Shown: positions 43,968 to 53,629, counted from the first letter of the stretch. The stretch: 64,000 bases of DNA from Lachnospiraceae bacterium oral taxon 096 (GCA_018141845.1 CP073340.1:1885001-1949000), one strand, 5' to 3'. Notes: generated by a model not told the origin, from the letters alone. Translations and numbers: made by a program.

Positions 43968-44524
43968 TTTTTCTGCCTCCTGCCTTTCATATAGGTAACC
44001 ATTGCTCCAACACATGCCGCAATCACAATAATCAAAACCACATTGACTTTAAACCAGTAATTGGCAATAAACGCAAGGACCATCCCTAGAATTAAAATAG
44101 GTTCTCTAAGTTTGACTATTCCCATCCCCATATCCACGACTACAGAAATAATCACGGCACTCACCCCCGATTTCATTCCTGTCAGTAGTGCTTGAATGGC
44201 AAAGTTTTGTTTGAAAGCACTATAGACAGCAGAAATTATGGTTAAAATAATAAAGGGCGGTAGCACAGCCCCCAAGATAGAGACCAAAATTCCTAGAATT
44301 CCTGCAATCTTGTAGCCCACAACGATGGCTCCATTGACAGCAATGGAGCCTGGAGTAGACTGTGCAATGGCCACCAAGTCCATCATCTCATCTTGTGTAA
44401 TCCATCCCAATTCATCAACAAATTTATTTTTGAGTAAGCTGACAATGACATAGCCACCTCCAAAAGTAAATGTACTCAAATAGAGGGTAGAAAAAAATAA
44501 TTTTCTTAATTTTTTCCCTTCCAT
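43964..44524 (-). CDS. Chromate transporter family protein (first half-subunit)
   Basis: 186 aa, one CHR domain with FGGGYVIVSLLKNKF and IAQSTPGSIAVNGAIVVG, about five membrane helices and a basic C-terminus. The ATG at 44524 shares a base with the upstream TAA. It is translationally coupled to the second half. Family members move chromate or sulfate; the natural substrate in anaerobes is unclear. Confidence 0.87.
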   Translation of the reverse strand: MEGKKLRKLFFSTLYLSTFTFGGGYVIVSLLKNKFVDELGWITQDEMMDLVAIAQSTPGSIAVNGAIVVGYKIAGILGILVSILGAVLPPFIILTIISAVYSAFKQNFAIQALLTGMKSGVSAVIISVVVDMGMGIVKLREPILILGMVLAFIANYWFKVNVVLIIVIAACVGAMVTYMKGRRQKK

Positions 44525-45138
44525 TATGATGAAAGCTCCTTTTCCCTCAATAAAATCAAGCCACCTTTTTTTCGAAAGCCTGTATTCCAAAGTATCTCAA
44601 AATCAAGCCATTGACTCTTGCCATAGGTCACAACCTTCACCGACATCTTTCCATCTTCTATCCTATAACCAATAATTAAGTACCAATGCCAAACATAATC
44701 TTGCATTTGTGCATTTTTATGGCGAAGAGTCAAATTTGGAATGGGATAGCCCCCATCTATTTGCTCAATTACTGCTCTTTTTGCAGTTTCCAGACTTTCT
44801 TCTCCTGAAAGTCCTAAAAGTTGAATTTCATCACAGCCTCTATCCTTTATGTACTTTCCATAGCCATCAATATAAATCTCTAACTTATCTATTCCTGTAA
44901 ATCTTGGGCGAAGATAGGGCTTCATGACCTTGGAAAACGCAATATAATCTTCCTTTGAGAGAGCATTTTCATCATTCGGATAGAGCTCTTTCACACCTTT
45001 ATATTTTTTCAAATAAATAGATACATCACAGGCCGTGACTGCTGCACACCCTCCAAGATACATCCACCGATCACAAAACCAGTCCTGATTGCCCCCCAGT
45101 CCACCACCAATCTCAAAATACTCTACTTCTTTTTCCAC
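44524..45138 (-). CDS. Hypothetical protein, possible C39-like/papain-fold
   Basis: 204 aa. I do not firmly recognise it. WMYLGGCAAVTACDVSIYLKK resembles the catalytic Cys helix of C39-like cysteine peptidases, and DYVWHWYLIIGYR could hold the His. It has no signal peptide. The start is a GTG overlapping the stop of the HAD gene (TAGTG), after GAGGAG. Coupling to both neighbours suggests one operon with the HAD gene and chromate transporter. A structural resemblance to the peptidase fold is only a suggestion. Confidence 0.6.
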   Translation of the reverse strand: MEKEVEYFEIGGGLGGNQDWFCDRWMYLGGCAAVTACDVSIYLKKYKGVKELYPNDENALSKEDYIAFSKVMKPYLRPRFTGIDKLEIYIDGYGKYIKDRGCDEIQLLGLSGEESLETAKRAVIEQIDGGYPIPNLTLRHKNAQMQDYVWHWYLIIGYRIEDGKMSVKVVTYGKSQWLDFEILWNTGFRKKGGLILLREKELSS

Positions 45139-45950
45139 TAAAAAATAAACTCCTCTACTACTTTAGCAACACCATCTTCATCGTTTGAAAGTGTCACATA
45201 ATCTGCTACATTTTTTACGCCATCCACTGCATTTCCCATCGCCACACCAAGACCTGCAAAGGAAATCATACTCAAATCATTGTATCCATCCCCACAGGCA
45301 ATCATCTCTTCTTTTGTGGCATTTTTTATCTCCAATAATCTCTCTAAGGACTTTGCCTTGTCGATTCCCTTGGCCATCACTTCTAGGAAAAATGCCTCTG
45401 AACGAGAAATCGAGAGATTTTCCTGAAACTTATCCTTCATCTTCTGTTCTACATCAGCAAGATACGCATCATCACCATTTCCCAGCAAAATAAACTTTGG
45501 CACATCTTCTTGAATCACCTTTTCTAAGTCGTCCTCTTGCCTCAATGTCATTCCTGTAATTCTTGCTTCAATCTTTGCATAGGGATTTTCTTTATTTGTC
45601 AGTAAAATCTCATCTCCCTGATAGGTCAAGATATCGACTCCATATTCCTTAGAAAAATCAATAATTTCTCTATAGTACTTCCTTTCAATATGTTGGTCAA
45701 ATACGGTCTTCATCCCATGCACTTCAATGATCTTTGCTCCATTAAAAGCCAAAATATATCCGCCATATTTGTTTAATTCCAACTCCTCAGCTAGATGCAC
45801 AATGCCATGGGTCGGTCTTCCACTCGCTAAGACTAGGCAAACACCCTTTTCTTGTGCATGTATCAACACTTCTTTTGTCCTTGGTGTAATCACTTTTTGA
45901 CTATTCGTCAATGTCCCATCTAAATCTAATACTAAAAATCGATATTGCAT
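45138..45950 (-). CDS. HAD-IIB (Cof-type) phosphatase
   Basis: 270 aa. The motifs are LVLDLDGTLTNS (nucleophile), LASGRPTHG, KGIDKAKSLERLL and ACGDGYNDLSMI, the YidA/Cof set. It is a different enzyme from the HAD protein at 41373. It starts at ATG 45950 after AAGGGAAAT, divergent from the Rrf2 gene, and heads the leftward run into the chromate transporter. Confidence 0.9.
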   Translation of the reverse strand: MQYRFLVLDLDGTLTNSQKVITPRTKEVLIHAQEKGVCLVLASGRPTHGIVHLAEELELNKYGGYILAFNGAKIIEVHGMKTVFDQHIERKYYREIIDFSKEYGVDILTYQGDEILLTNKENPYAKIEARITGMTLRQEDDLEKVIQEDVPKFILLGNGDDAYLADVEQKMKDKFQENLSISRSEAFFLEVMAKGIDKAKSLERLLEIKNATKEEMIACGDGYNDLSMISFAGLGVAMGNAVDGVKNVADYVTLSNDEDGVAKVVEEFIF

Positions 45951-45978
45951 ATTTCCCTTAACCTTCCTATCCTATTCA

Positions 45979-46007
45979 TTGCGATTCCGCCAAAAATAGT
46001 ATATAAT
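45979..46007 (+). promoter_or_regulatory. Promoter of the Rrf2-family gene
   Basis: TTGCGA and TATAAT are spaced by 17 bp. The start codon lies 31 bp downstream. Confidence 0.75.
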
Positions 46008-46037
46008 GAGGGAAAGAATATTGAAAGGTTTTTATCT

Positions 46038-46511
46038 ATGAAAATATCAACTAAAGGGCGCTATGCATTGCGAATGATGTTAGAATTTGCTATGTCACCC
46101 GATCACACAACCAAAATCAACCAAGTCGCCAAACATCAAGGAATTTCCGAAAAATACTTAGAGCAAATTGTGTCCATATTAGTTAAGGCCAACTATGTCA
46201 AGAGCGTGCGTGGAGCACAGGGGGGATATCTTTTGACAAGACCTGCAAGTGAGTATATTGTCGGGGATATCTTGCGTCTCACCGAAGGAAGTCTAGCTCC
46301 CGTCTCCTGCCTAGATGGGAAAACCCCTCCAGAATGTGGGCGAGATCAGACCTGTTCTACGAAAAAATTATTTCAGCGAGTGCAAGATGCCGTCAACAGC
46401 GTAATTGACCACACGACTTTACAGGACCTTCTCGAGGACGAGATGTCTTGCAATGCCAAATACAGACAACAACATAGTAAAAATGACAAAAAAGCTGCTG
46501 CCCACGAATAG
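46038..46511 (+). CDS. Rrf2-family transcriptional regulator
   Basis: 157 aa. It has the winged-helix N-terminus MKISTKGRYALRMMLEFA, recognition helix SEKYLEQIVSILVKA and the wing VRGAQGGYLL. Three Cys (SCLDGKTPPECGRDQTC) are at the positions where IscR/NsrR-type members bind an Fe-S cluster, though the spacing is 8 then 5. It is likely a sensor of Fe-S, NO or redox state. The upstream in-frame extension is AT-rich and overlaps the promoter, so ATG 46038 is chosen. Confidence 0.88.
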   Translation: MKISTKGRYALRMMLEFAMSPDHTTKINQVAKHQGISEKYLEQIVSILVKANYVKSVRGAQGGYLLTRPASEYIVGDILRLTEGSLAPVSCLDGKTPPECGRDQTCSTKKLFQRVQDAVNSVIDHTTLQDLLEDEMSCNAKYRQQHSKNDKKAAAHE

Positions 46512-46524
46512 GACAACAGCTTTT
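46488..46524. terminator. Bidirectional terminator between Rrf2 and aminotransferase genes
   Basis: AAAAGCTGTTG pairs with CAGCAGCTTTTTT (minus-strand sense, one G-U). The Rrf2 stop lies in the loop, and the aminotransferase gene ends at 46528. Confidence 0.75.
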
Positions 46525-46527
46525 ACT

Positions 46528-47865
46528 TTATGCCTTTTTGTTTTCTTCCTTCTTTACTTCTTTTTCCTGCTTGCCCTCACTGATCTCATCCAACAACTTC
46601 TTCACTGAAACGAGCTTTGTACAAAGTGCCAAAAGTTGTGCAGCAGTCTTCATATCCTCTGCTGGTGGGAATGATGGTGCAATGCGGATATTTCTATCGT
46701 GTGGGTCTTTTCCACCTGGATAAGTTGCCCCTGCAGGTGTCATCACAACGCCAGCCTTCTTACAAGCATCTACAACATCCTTCGCACATCCATCCATGGT
46801 ATCAAAAGAAATAAAATATCCACCCTTTGGATTTGTCCACTTTGCAATGCCAAGTCCACCAAGTTCTTTCTCAAGAATACTCTCTACTGCTTCAAACTTT
46901 GGACGGAGGCTATCGGCATGCTTTTTCATATGCTCAACCATTCCGTGGATATTTTTAAAGTATCGCACATGACGCAATTGATTTACCTTGTCATGACCAA
47001 TGGTCTGATTCTTTAATTGCTTTTTGATGTCCTCAAGGTTGTTGAGTGAAGAGGCAATTGCTGCAATTCCAGAACCTGGGAAACTTACCTTTGAAGTAGA
47101 AGCGAACTTATAGACCATATCTGGATTTCCAGCTCGCTTACATTCAGCCAAAATCTCAATCAAATGATCCTGATCCAAATCATACAAATGGTGAATTGTA
47201 TAGGCATTGTCCCAATAGATTCTAAAGTCCTTTGCTGCTGGCTTTAATCTAGCAAATCTTCTTACAGTTTCATCAGAGTAAGAATTTCCTGTTGGATTGG
47301 AATACTTTGGCACGCACCAAATACCCTTGATTGACTCATCTGTGGAAACCAACTTTTCTACCAAATCCATATCTGGACCAGTCTCTAACATTGGCACACA
47401 CACATTTTCAATGCCAAAGTACTCTGTAACTCCAAAGTGTCTGTCATATCCAGGAACAACACAGATGAACTTTACCTTGTCAAGCTTGCACCAAGGTGTA
47501 TTTCCCATAACACCATGAGTATAAGAACGTGAAATGGTATCATACATAATATTCAAGCTGGAATTTCCATAGATAATCAAGTGATCATAGGGAACTTCCA
47601 TCATATCGCCCATCAATTCCTTTGCTTCCTTAATTCCATCTAAGACACCATAATTTCTGCAATCGGTTCCATCCTCACAGCGAAGATCTGAATCGCTGTT
47701 GAGTACATCCATCAATCCCATAGAGAGATCAAGTTGCTCAAGGCTTGGCTTACCTCTGCTCATGTCCAATCTCAAATCTTTGGCCTGCATCTTCTTATAC
47801 TCTGCCTTCAATTGCACAAGAAGTTCTTCAAGCTCTGTTTTTGATAATTCTGCGTATGGCTTCAT
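46528..47865 (-). CDS. PLP-dependent aminotransferase (Aminotran_MocR/aspartate aminotransferase Ic type)
   Basis: 445 aa. Its motifs are DLRLDMSRGKPSLEQLDLS, YGNSSLNIMYDTISRSY, CVPKYSNPTGNSYSDE, IYWDNAYTIHHL and the PLP lysine in FASTSKVSFPGSGIA. This subgroup shows aspartate or alanine aminotransferase activity. A lysine/glutamate-rich tail of about 20 residues follows. ATG 47865 follows GGAGGAATTTT; the seven upstream codons are not used. Confidence 0.88.
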   Translation of the reverse strand: MKPYAELSKTELEELLVQLKAEYKKMQAKDLRLDMSRGKPSLEQLDLSMGLMDVLNSDSDLRCEDGTDCRNYGVLDGIKEAKELMGDMMEVPYDHLIIYGNSSLNIMYDTISRSYTHGVMGNTPWCKLDKVKFICVVPGYDRHFGVTEYFGIENVCVPMLETGPDMDLVEKLVSTDESIKGIWCVPKYSNPTGNSYSDETVRRFARLKPAAKDFRIYWDNAYTIHHLYDLDQDHLIEILAECKRAGNPDMVYKFASTSKVSFPGSGIAAIASSLNNLEDIKKQLKNQTIGHDKVNQLRHVRYFKNIHGMVEHMKKHADSLRPKFEAVESILEKELGGLGIAKWTNPKGGYFISFDTMDGCAKDVVDACKKAGVVMTPAGATYPGGKDPHDRNIRIAPSFPPAEDMKTAAQLLALCTKLVSVKKLLDEISEGKQEKEVKKEENKKA

Positions 47866-47908
47866 AAAATTCCTCCAAAAAAACATTTTCTACCATTATG
47901 AAACAAAC

Positions 47909-48166
47909 TCAATGATTTTTCAATCGCTTTTCTAATAATTTTTCAATTTTTCTCTGTGCATCTAAAATTCTTCCCATTTGCTCAGAGATAATGGGATCTT
48001 CCATCAACATCTGATGAGCAATGACATACTCCCCTACAATCTGCTTATAATTGCGGATTTGCTTCTTTTGTCTTTGAATCTCTAGCTCAATCTTTGCTCG
48101 ATCAGTCACTCTTTTGGTTGTCTCCCCTGCCCTTTGGACCAATGCTTTCATCTTTTCCTTCACCAA
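47909..48166 (-). CDS. Hypothetical coiled-coil protein, 85 aa
   Basis: A charged, almost fully helical protein (ALVQRAGETTKRVTDRAKIE, then AQRKIEKLLEKRLKNH) with heptad-like spacing. It starts at a TTG with GGAGGTGATGA just before. It follows hemA by 11 bp, so it belongs to the hem transcript. I know no function. Confidence 0.65.
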   Translation of the reverse strand: MVKEKMKALVQRAGETTKRVTDRAKIELEIQRQKKQIRNYKQIVGEYVIAHQMLMEDPIISEQMGRILDAQRKIEKLLEKRLKNH

Positions 48167-48177
48167 TCATCACCTCC

Positions 48178-49356
48178 TCAATTGCACTGAAAAATATCAA
48201 TAATGGACTGCAAGGCCTCTAGACTCCCATTGTCTCGTATTTTGTAGAACAAATGCTCTAAGGTCTTTTTCTCTCCAATTCTCTTTATTTCTTCTTCAAG
48301 ACTCTCTACAGCACTAGAAAAAACTTCTAAATTCTTTTGAAATAATGCCCATTTCAAAAATTTTTCTACGCCTTCCTCAGCCATCACCTTTGCTCTTTCA
48401 ATGCTCAACTTCTTTTTCTCATTGTTTTCATCCGCAAACTTCTTCATATCTTCCATGTCATAATAATATACCCCTTTTAAATTCCTTATCCGATTGTCAA
48501 TATCACAGGGCACAGCCAAGTCAATAAATACTTTTTGGTCTACAGACAGACTATTTTTTAAAATATGTTCCCTCGTCAATGTAAAGTGTGGGCCACTCGT
48601 CGCTGAAATAATCACATCGGCCTGCTCAATATAATGGTAGCGATCATCATACTCAATAATACTGATTCTATCCATTACATTGGGAGACATATCAATGTTG
48701 TGACTTCTCTTTGTCACATAGATATGAGAAAAATCATAACTCAATGCATTTTTTAAGACGATATTTCCGATTTTTCCCGATGCCCCAATTAAAAGCACAT
48801 TTTTTCCCTCAAATGAAGATAACACATCCTTTGCTGCTCTCAAAGCAAGTGTGGCTGTTGAGACACCCGATTTTGAAATCATTGTCTCTGTCTTTATCTT
48901 CTTGGCCTGTGTGATGGCATCTCGAAATAATGTATTTAAGTACAGATGCACACTATTACAATCTCTGGCAAATTCTATGGCCTCTTTCACCTGTCCTAAA
49001 ATTTGATCCTCACCAATGAGCATAGAATCTAAACCAGCACTGACTTTATACAGATGAGTCACGGCTCCCTTTTCTGTATAACAAAACACATAATCTCGCA
49101 AGTGCTCGATGGATCTTCCGACAATCTCTTCGCACTTTTCCAAGATTATATTAATGACACTTCCTGTCGCATTCTTACTTTCTGTACTGACATAGATTTC
49201 TGTTCGATTGCAGGTAACCAACACCACTGCCTCATCAATTTCTTTTTCTTCACACAATAATGTCAAAAGTCGTTCTTTGTCTTCTCTTCCAAAAGCAAAA
49301 TACTCCCTTACTTTTTGTGGCGTATTTTTAAAGCTCAGACTTAGCAGTAAAATCAT
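48178..49356 (-). CDS. hemA: Glutamyl-tRNA reductase
   Basis: First step of C5 tetrapyrrole synthesis, reducing Glu-tRNA to glutamate-1-semialdehyde with NADPH. 392 aa. LVTCNRTEIYVS holds the catalytic Cys, HLYKVSAGLDSMLIGEDQILGQVK (split: SAGLDSMLIGEDQILGQVK) is diagnostic, and VLLIGASGKIGNIV binds NADPH. The ATG overlaps the hemL stop (ATGA). With hemL and hemB upstream it gives porphobilinogen, likely for corrinoid or siroheme. Confidence 0.95.
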   Translation of the reverse strand: MILLLSLSFKNTPQKVREYFAFGREDKERLLTLLCEEKEIDEAVVLVTCNRTEIYVSTESKNATGSVINIILEKCEEIVGRSIEHLRDYVFCYTEKGAVTHLYKVSAGLDSMLIGEDQILGQVKEAIEFARDCNSVHLYLNTLFRDAITQAKKIKTETMISKSGVSTATLALRAAKDVLSSFEGKNVLLIGASGKIGNIVLKNALSYDFSHIYVTKRSHNIDMSPNVMDRISIIEYDDRYHYIEQADVIISATSGPHFTLTREHILKNSLSVDQKVFIDLAVPCDIDNRIRNLKGVYYYDMEDMKKFADENNEKKKLSIERAKVMAEEGVEKFLKWALFQKNLEVFSSAVESLEEEIKRIGEKKTLEHLFYKIRDNGSLEALQSIIDIFQCN

Positions 49357-50648
49357 TCCCTGCCCCCAAACTCAGCGATTACCTCTAGTGTGCTTTTGAT
49401 ATCTTCTTTTGTGTGTGCATCTGATATAAATGCAGATTCATATTGGCTCGGAGCAATATAAATTCCTCTATTTCTCAAAAAGGCATAATATCTGGCATAC
49501 TCTTCTAGGTCACAGCAGAGTGCGTCTTGATAAGTTTCCACCTTTTTCGAGGTAAAAAAGACAGACATCAAGGAACCAGCTCGATTGATTTGTACTCTCT
49601 TTTCCTTGGCATTCATCACCTTCTCAATGCCCTCTGCCAAGGTCTTTGTCGTCTCGTTGATGTGTTGATAAATTTCTGGATGTTCAAACAGGGTTGTCAA
49701 GGTTGCAATTCCTGCCGTTGTCGCAATCGGATTTCCACTCAATGTTCCTGCCTGATAGACATCCCCCAGTGGGCTAATATGTCCCATAATTTCTCTCTTG
49801 CCACCATAGGCTGCAAGTGGCATACCTCCTCCGACAATCTTTCCGACCGTAACAATATCTGGCTCAATCCCAAAGTATTCACAAGCTCCACCCTTTGCCA
49901 ATCGAAATCCTGTAATGACCTCGTCAAAAATGAAAAGTGCATTATTTTCTGCTGTAATTTTTCTCAAAAACTCAAGGAAACCTTTCTTTGGTGGGATGAC
50001 TCCCATGTTTGCAGCTACAGGTTCTACAATCACTGCTGCAATTTTTTCCCCATACTCATCAAACAAAGCCTCAACACTAGCACAATCATTAAATTCTGCG
50101 ACCAATGTATTTTTTGCATAATCCTTTGGCACACCACCACTTGAAGATATCGCCTCGGTCAGCACACCACTTCCGGCCCTTACTAAAAGTCCATCCGAAT
50201 GGCCATGATAGCAACCTGTAAATTTTACAATCAAATCTCTTCCTGTGTAACCTCTGGCCAATCGAATAGCACTCATTGTGGCTTCTGTGCCCGAATTCAC
50301 TAGTCGAACTTGCTCCATCACTGGCATTGCCTCATTGATCATCTCTGCCAAAATATATTCATTTTTTGTCGGTGCTCCAAAGCTCAGTCCATTTTTTAAT
50401 GCCTTTTCTACTTTTTCTAGCACATAGGGATGAGCATGTCCAAGAATAGCAGGTCCCCAAGAACACACATAATCAATATATTCATTGCCATCGACATCCC
50501 ATATTCTCGATCCCTTTGCACATTCTATAAATAGTGGATTTTGATGTACAGCTCTTGCTGCCCGAACAGGAGAATTCACTCCCCCTGGGATATATTTTTG
50601 GGATAAATCAAAATATTTTTCTGATTTTTTATACTCTCTTGATTGCAT
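49353..50648 (-). CDS. hemL: Glutamate-1-semialdehyde 2,1-aminomutase
   Basis: PLP enzyme that makes 5-aminolevulinate. 431 aa. The motifs are YIPGGVNSPVRAA, SWGPAILGHAHPYV, VNSGTEATMSAIRLARG, FDEVITGFRL, VGKIVGGGMPLAAYGG (PLP Lys) and YQAGTLSGNPIA. ATG 50648 is preceded by AAAGGAGTGATT. It lies between hemB and hemA and overlaps hemA by four bases. Confidence 0.95.
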   Translation of the reverse strand: MQSREYKKSEKYFDLSQKYIPGGVNSPVRAARAVHQNPLFIECAKGSRIWDVDGNEYIDYVCSWGPAILGHAHPYVLEKVEKALKNGLSFGAPTKNEYILAEMINEAMPVMEQVRLVNSGTEATMSAIRLARGYTGRDLIVKFTGCYHGHSDGLLVRAGSGVLTEAISSSGGVPKDYAKNTLVAEFNDCASVEALFDEYGEKIAAVIVEPVAANMGVIPPKKGFLEFLRKITAENNALFIFDEVITGFRLAKGGACEYFGIEPDIVTVGKIVGGGMPLAAYGGKREIMGHISPLGDVYQAGTLSGNPIATTAGIATLTTLFEHPEIYQHINETTKTLAEGIEKVMNAKEKRVQINRAGSLMSVFFTSKKVETYQDALCCDLEEYARYYAFLRNRGIYIAPSQYESAFISDAHTKEDIKSTLEVIAEFGGRE

Positions 50649-50658
50649 AATCACTCCT

Positions 50659-51633
50659 TTAACCGATGATGCCCTTATCTATGCATCTTGCTAACTCCTT
50701 TGCATAATAGGTAATATAGATATCTGCTCCTGCTCGAAATGCCGAAACCGCCATTTCACACATAATCTTTTCCTCATCAATAAAACCATTTTTTGCAGCA
50801 GACTTTACCATCGCATATTCCCCGCTGACAGAATAGGCCGCCACAGGGATATCTGTGATCTCTTTTACCTTGCTCACGACATCCAAAAAGCTCATTGCTG
50901 GCTTTACCATCACAATATCCGCCCCTTCTAGGACATCCTCTTTTACTTCCTTTAGTGCCTCTCTCACATTGTGCACATCCATTTGATATGTCTTTCTATC
51001 TCCAAAGGCAGGTGCTGAATCTGCTGCTGCCCGAAATGGACCATAAAAGGCAGAGGCATACTTCGCCGAATAAGCCATAATAGGAATATTTTTGTATCCA
51101 TTTTCATCAAGTAGATTTCGAATTTCTCCCACTCGACCATCCATCATATCTGATGGAGCCACCATATCTGCACCAGCATCTACCTGAGACAGTGCAATCT
51201 TTGCCAAATACTTTATGGTCGTATCATTGTCTACATCCGATCCCTTCAATATTCCACAATGGCCATGTGAAGTATACTCACACATACACACATCGCCAAT
51301 CACATAAATTTGTGGATATTTTTTCTTAATATAGCGAATGGCCTCCTGCACAATGCCATGATCATGATAGGCCTCACTGCCCACCTCATCCTTATGTTTT
51401 GGTATGCCAAAGAGCATTACTGATGTTACACCTGCTTCTAAGAGTTCCTCTATAACGCAGTCACAGCGATCTATGCTCATTCTGTATTGCCCTGGCATAG
51501 ATGGAATCTCTTCAAATATATTTTCTCCTTCTTCAAAAAACATAGGATAAATAAGGGAATCCTTGCTTATCCTAGTCTCTCTCACCATATTTCTAATTTT
51601 TTCATTTGCTCTTAATCTTCTTGTTCTAAACAT
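50659..51633 (-). CDS. hemB: Delta-aminolevulinic acid dehydratase
   Basis: Condenses two ALA to porphobilinogen. 324 aa. The signatures are [40 protein letters not shown] (Zn-binding Cys), [29 protein letters not shown] (Schiff-base Lys) and [12 protein letters not shown]. It is first of hemB-hemL-hemA, with GGAGAAATT before the ATG. Confidence 0.96.
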   Translation of the reverse strand: MFRTRRLRANEKIRNMVRETRISKDSLIYPMFFEEGENIFEEIPSMPGQYRMSIDRCDCVIEELLEAGVTSVMLFGIPKHKDEVGSEAYHDHGIVQEAIRYIKKKYPQIYVIGDVCMCEYTSHGHCGILKGSDVDNDTTIKYLAKIALSQVDAGADMVAPSDMMDGRVGEIRNLLDENGYKNIPIMAYSAKYASAFYGPFRAAADSAPAFGDRKTYQMDVHNVREALKEVKEDVLEGADIVMVKPAMSFLDVVSKVKEITDIPVAAYSVSGEYAMVKSAAKNGFIDEEKIMCEMAVSAFRAGADIYITYYAKELARCIDKGIIG

Positions 51634-51751
51634 AATTTCTCCATTGCTAAAAATTCATCTCATTTGTCTTGTCAGTCATTATACCACAAAAATTTTATTT
51701 TAACACCTGCAAGCATTGCGAAAAGTTAGTGAACCCCTCTATGTGCTATGT

Positions 51752-51757
51752 TATAAT
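51752..51757 (+). promoter_or_regulatory. TATAAT -10 box upstream of the 148-aa ORF
   Basis: TATAAT lies 42 bp before the start codon. The -35 region (GTGAAC at about 17 bp) is weak. Confidence 0.4.
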
Positions 51758-51798
51758 ACCATTGTTGCAAATACCAAATGGATGAATGGAGAATAACA

Positions 51799-52224
51799 AT
51801 GGAAAAATGGAAGACAATCTTATTTGTAGATAACCAAAAAATTACAGAGGATACAATTTATGCCATCAGTGGCTTTTCAAAAGTTTATTTAGATGATGAG
51901 ACCATTGCTCAATATAAAAATGAATATCAACAGGGAGAACGCATCAAAAAGGTGTCAAGTCAATTCCATATAACCAACTTTGCTGACTTTCTAGCTCTTT
52001 TTTACAATGCCAATCTCGATGAACAAGGTGTCTTTATTTGGCAAAATGATACCTGGGATATGGTGGATATTGTCTACGAAAAGGAAGACATTGACCTCGA
52101 TCCCCTATTTTATGATGAAATCTATTATAATCGCAGCCTAAAAAGCCTAAATCAAGATGAACTTGAAACCTTAACTCAAGGAGCAGATATTTCCATCGCC
52201 AGTGTGACGATGGAATATAAGTAA
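51799..52224 (+). CDS. Hypothetical acidic protein, 141 aa
   Basis: A soluble, acidic protein (MEKWKTILFVDNQKITEDTI...DTWDMVDIVYEKEDIDLD). No signal peptide or membrane helix. GGAGAATAACA precedes ATG 51799; the upstream ATG at 51778 has no site. It is divergent from hemB and convergent with the hemerythrin gene. No family recognised. Confidence 0.65.
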   Translation: MEKWKTILFVDNQKITEDTIYAISGFSKVYLDDETIAQYKNEYQQGERIKKVSSQFHITNFADFLALFYNANLDEQGVFIWQNDTWDMVDIVYEKEDIDLDPLFYDEIYYNRSLKSLNQDELETLTQGADISIASVTMEYK

Positions 52225-52240
52225 GTTCATATTTTCGCAT

Positions 52241-52271
52241 AAAAATAGGGGCTTGCTGCCCCTATTTTTTA
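52241..52271. terminator. Bidirectional terminator
   Basis: AAAAATAGGGG and CCCCTATTTTT are perfect arms over seven bases, with T-runs both ways. It ends the rightward 141-aa ORF and the leftward hemerythrin gene, whose TAG stop (52264-52262) lies in the stem. Confidence 0.88.
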
Positions 52272-52810
52272 TGTGCATCTAACCAAGCTTCAAATGCATC
52301 TCTTTTTTCTGCTTGATCCTTCTCTGCCTCAAATTCCTTTGTTTCTACATTAATTTTCTCTTTGTCTTCGTCACTCAGCGCACGCTCTGCAAATGTATAA
52401 ACTACCGCATTTTCCTTGTCAATATGACGTTTCAAAAGCTCTGCATAACCACCTGCATGAATAATAATGTCTAACTTTGCACAGGTTGAAGGTGACTTTT
52501 CATAGGCATCTAGAGCCTCTGTCAGACAATTCATATGCAATCTTCCAAGGTCGTGCTCTACCAGCATTCCATTGCGAACCAATTTTTCTGCGACAGGCCC
52601 CAATTTCTCGAGCATCACTCGAAATAGAATCTGCTCCTCCTTGCCATGGTGGTGCTTATCCGCATAATTTCTTCCAAAAGCCACGCACTCTCTCATCAAT
52701 GGCAGATCAACTTCCTTGCCCTCTAAAAGCCCACAGCAAACCCCTTTTAAAAATCCTGTAAATTCAAGAATTTTCTCATGCTCTGCAACCAAAAGCTCAA
52801 TACCGTACAT
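52262..52810 (-). CDS. Hemerythrin (HHE) domain protein
   Basis: 182 aa. Di-iron ligands fit a hemerythrin-like four-helix bundle: LLVAEHEKILEF, YADKHHHGKEEQILF, MLVEHDLGRLHM and LLKRHIDKENAVVYTFAE. Such proteins bind O2 or NO or help repair iron centres. It is last of three genes with the 202-aa and DUF1858 proteins; together they resemble a split version of the RIC/ScdA system (small Cys domain plus hemerythrin). Confidence 0.87.
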   Translation of the reverse strand: MYGIELLVAEHEKILEFTGFLKGVCCGLLEGKEVDLPLMRECVAFGRNYADKHHHGKEEQILFRVMLEKLGPVAEKLVRNGMLVEHDLGRLHMNCLTEALDAYEKSPSTCAKLDIIIHAGGYAELLKRHIDKENAVVYTFAERALSDEDKEKINVETKEFEAEKDQAEKRDAFEAWLDAHKK

Positions 52811-52812
52811 TC

Positions 52813-53421
52813 CTACCTCTTTCTCAATGTGAATTGATTTGCTGGCTCCTTCTCATAGGAAAGATCACTTCCATCAAAAATACCTTCAATAATTGCATTT
52901 CTAATCTCGTAATAATATTTGACATCAATATCAAATTGATCCCAATATTGCTTGTGAATATCTATGGTCTGCTCCCATGTCAAACTGTCCCCATCATCAG
53001 CAACAACCATATTGACACGATCACAAGGCATTCCGCTCACCAATAGATCTTCCAAAAGGGTATAACCTTCCTTTGCTGTGATCAATCCCTTTGGCTTTTT
53101 CTCCTCGCCAATGGCCTTTGCCACTTCAAGAATATCTGCAAAATGTGTCTGGTCTTCCTCAATCATTGACTTTGTAATATAGGCTAATCTTCTCTCCACA
53201 ATGGAAATTCTCTCCTGCAACCAGCCATGAATATTCATTCCATCAATTAAATCTGCCAATTCTCCCTCTTCCAATACCCCACAGACAGAATCAACCTCTG
53301 CAAGCTTTTCCTTATTGTAGCCCTTCACTGTGGCCATCTCAATCAAATGCTTATTTAAATTCTCCTGAAATTTAATCTTTTCAAATAACCAAATATGAAT
53401 TGGTCCCAAAAATGCACTCAT
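52813..53421 (-). CDS. Hypothetical protein, 202 aa, in hemerythrin operon
   Basis: The protein begins MSAFLGPIHIWLFEKIKFQE and is largely helical. The Cys in DSVCGVLEEGELADLI and GMPCDRVN are too few for an Fe-S cluster. I do not know the family name. It sits between the DUF1858 gene (10 bp upstream) and the hemerythrin gene (2 bp downstream), so shared function is likely. GGGAGAATAAA precedes the start. Confidence 0.7.
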   Translation of the reverse strand: MSAFLGPIHIWLFEKIKFQENLNKHLIEMATVKGYNKEKLAEVDSVCGVLEEGELADLIDGMNIHGWLQERISIVERRLAYITKSMIEEDQTHFADILEVAKAIGEEKKPKGLITAKEGYTLLEDLLVSGMPCDRVNMVVADDGDSLTWEQTIDIHKQYWDQFDIDVKYYYEIRNAIIEGIFDGSDLSYEKEPANQFTLRKR

Positions 53422-53431
53422 TTTATTCTCC

Positions 53432-53629
53432 CTATTTTGCGTCTGCGTCGTTTAAAAACTCCAATACTTCATCTACATCAAGTCCATGTACCATGCAGGC
53501 CTCTTCCAATGACTCCATCTGTGAAGACGGGCAACCTAAGCAGTGCATTCCCACCTGCATCAATGTGTCTGCTGACTCTGGCTTCTCTCTCAAAATATCT
53601 CCAAGTAACATATCCTTTGTAATTGTCAT
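53432..53629 (-). CDS. DUF1858 domain protein
   Basis: 65 aa. It has the family pattern [19 protein letters not shown] followed by [19 protein letters not shown], with CxxC in the expected place. DUF1858 domains occur alone or with hybrid-cluster and iron-centre repair proteins. GGAGAATAACA precedes the ATG. It heads the three-gene operon behind a palindromic promoter region. Confidence 0.88.
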   Translation of the reverse strand: MTITKDMLLGDILREKPESADTLMQVGMHCLGCPSSQMESLEEACMVHGLDVDEVLEFLNDADAK

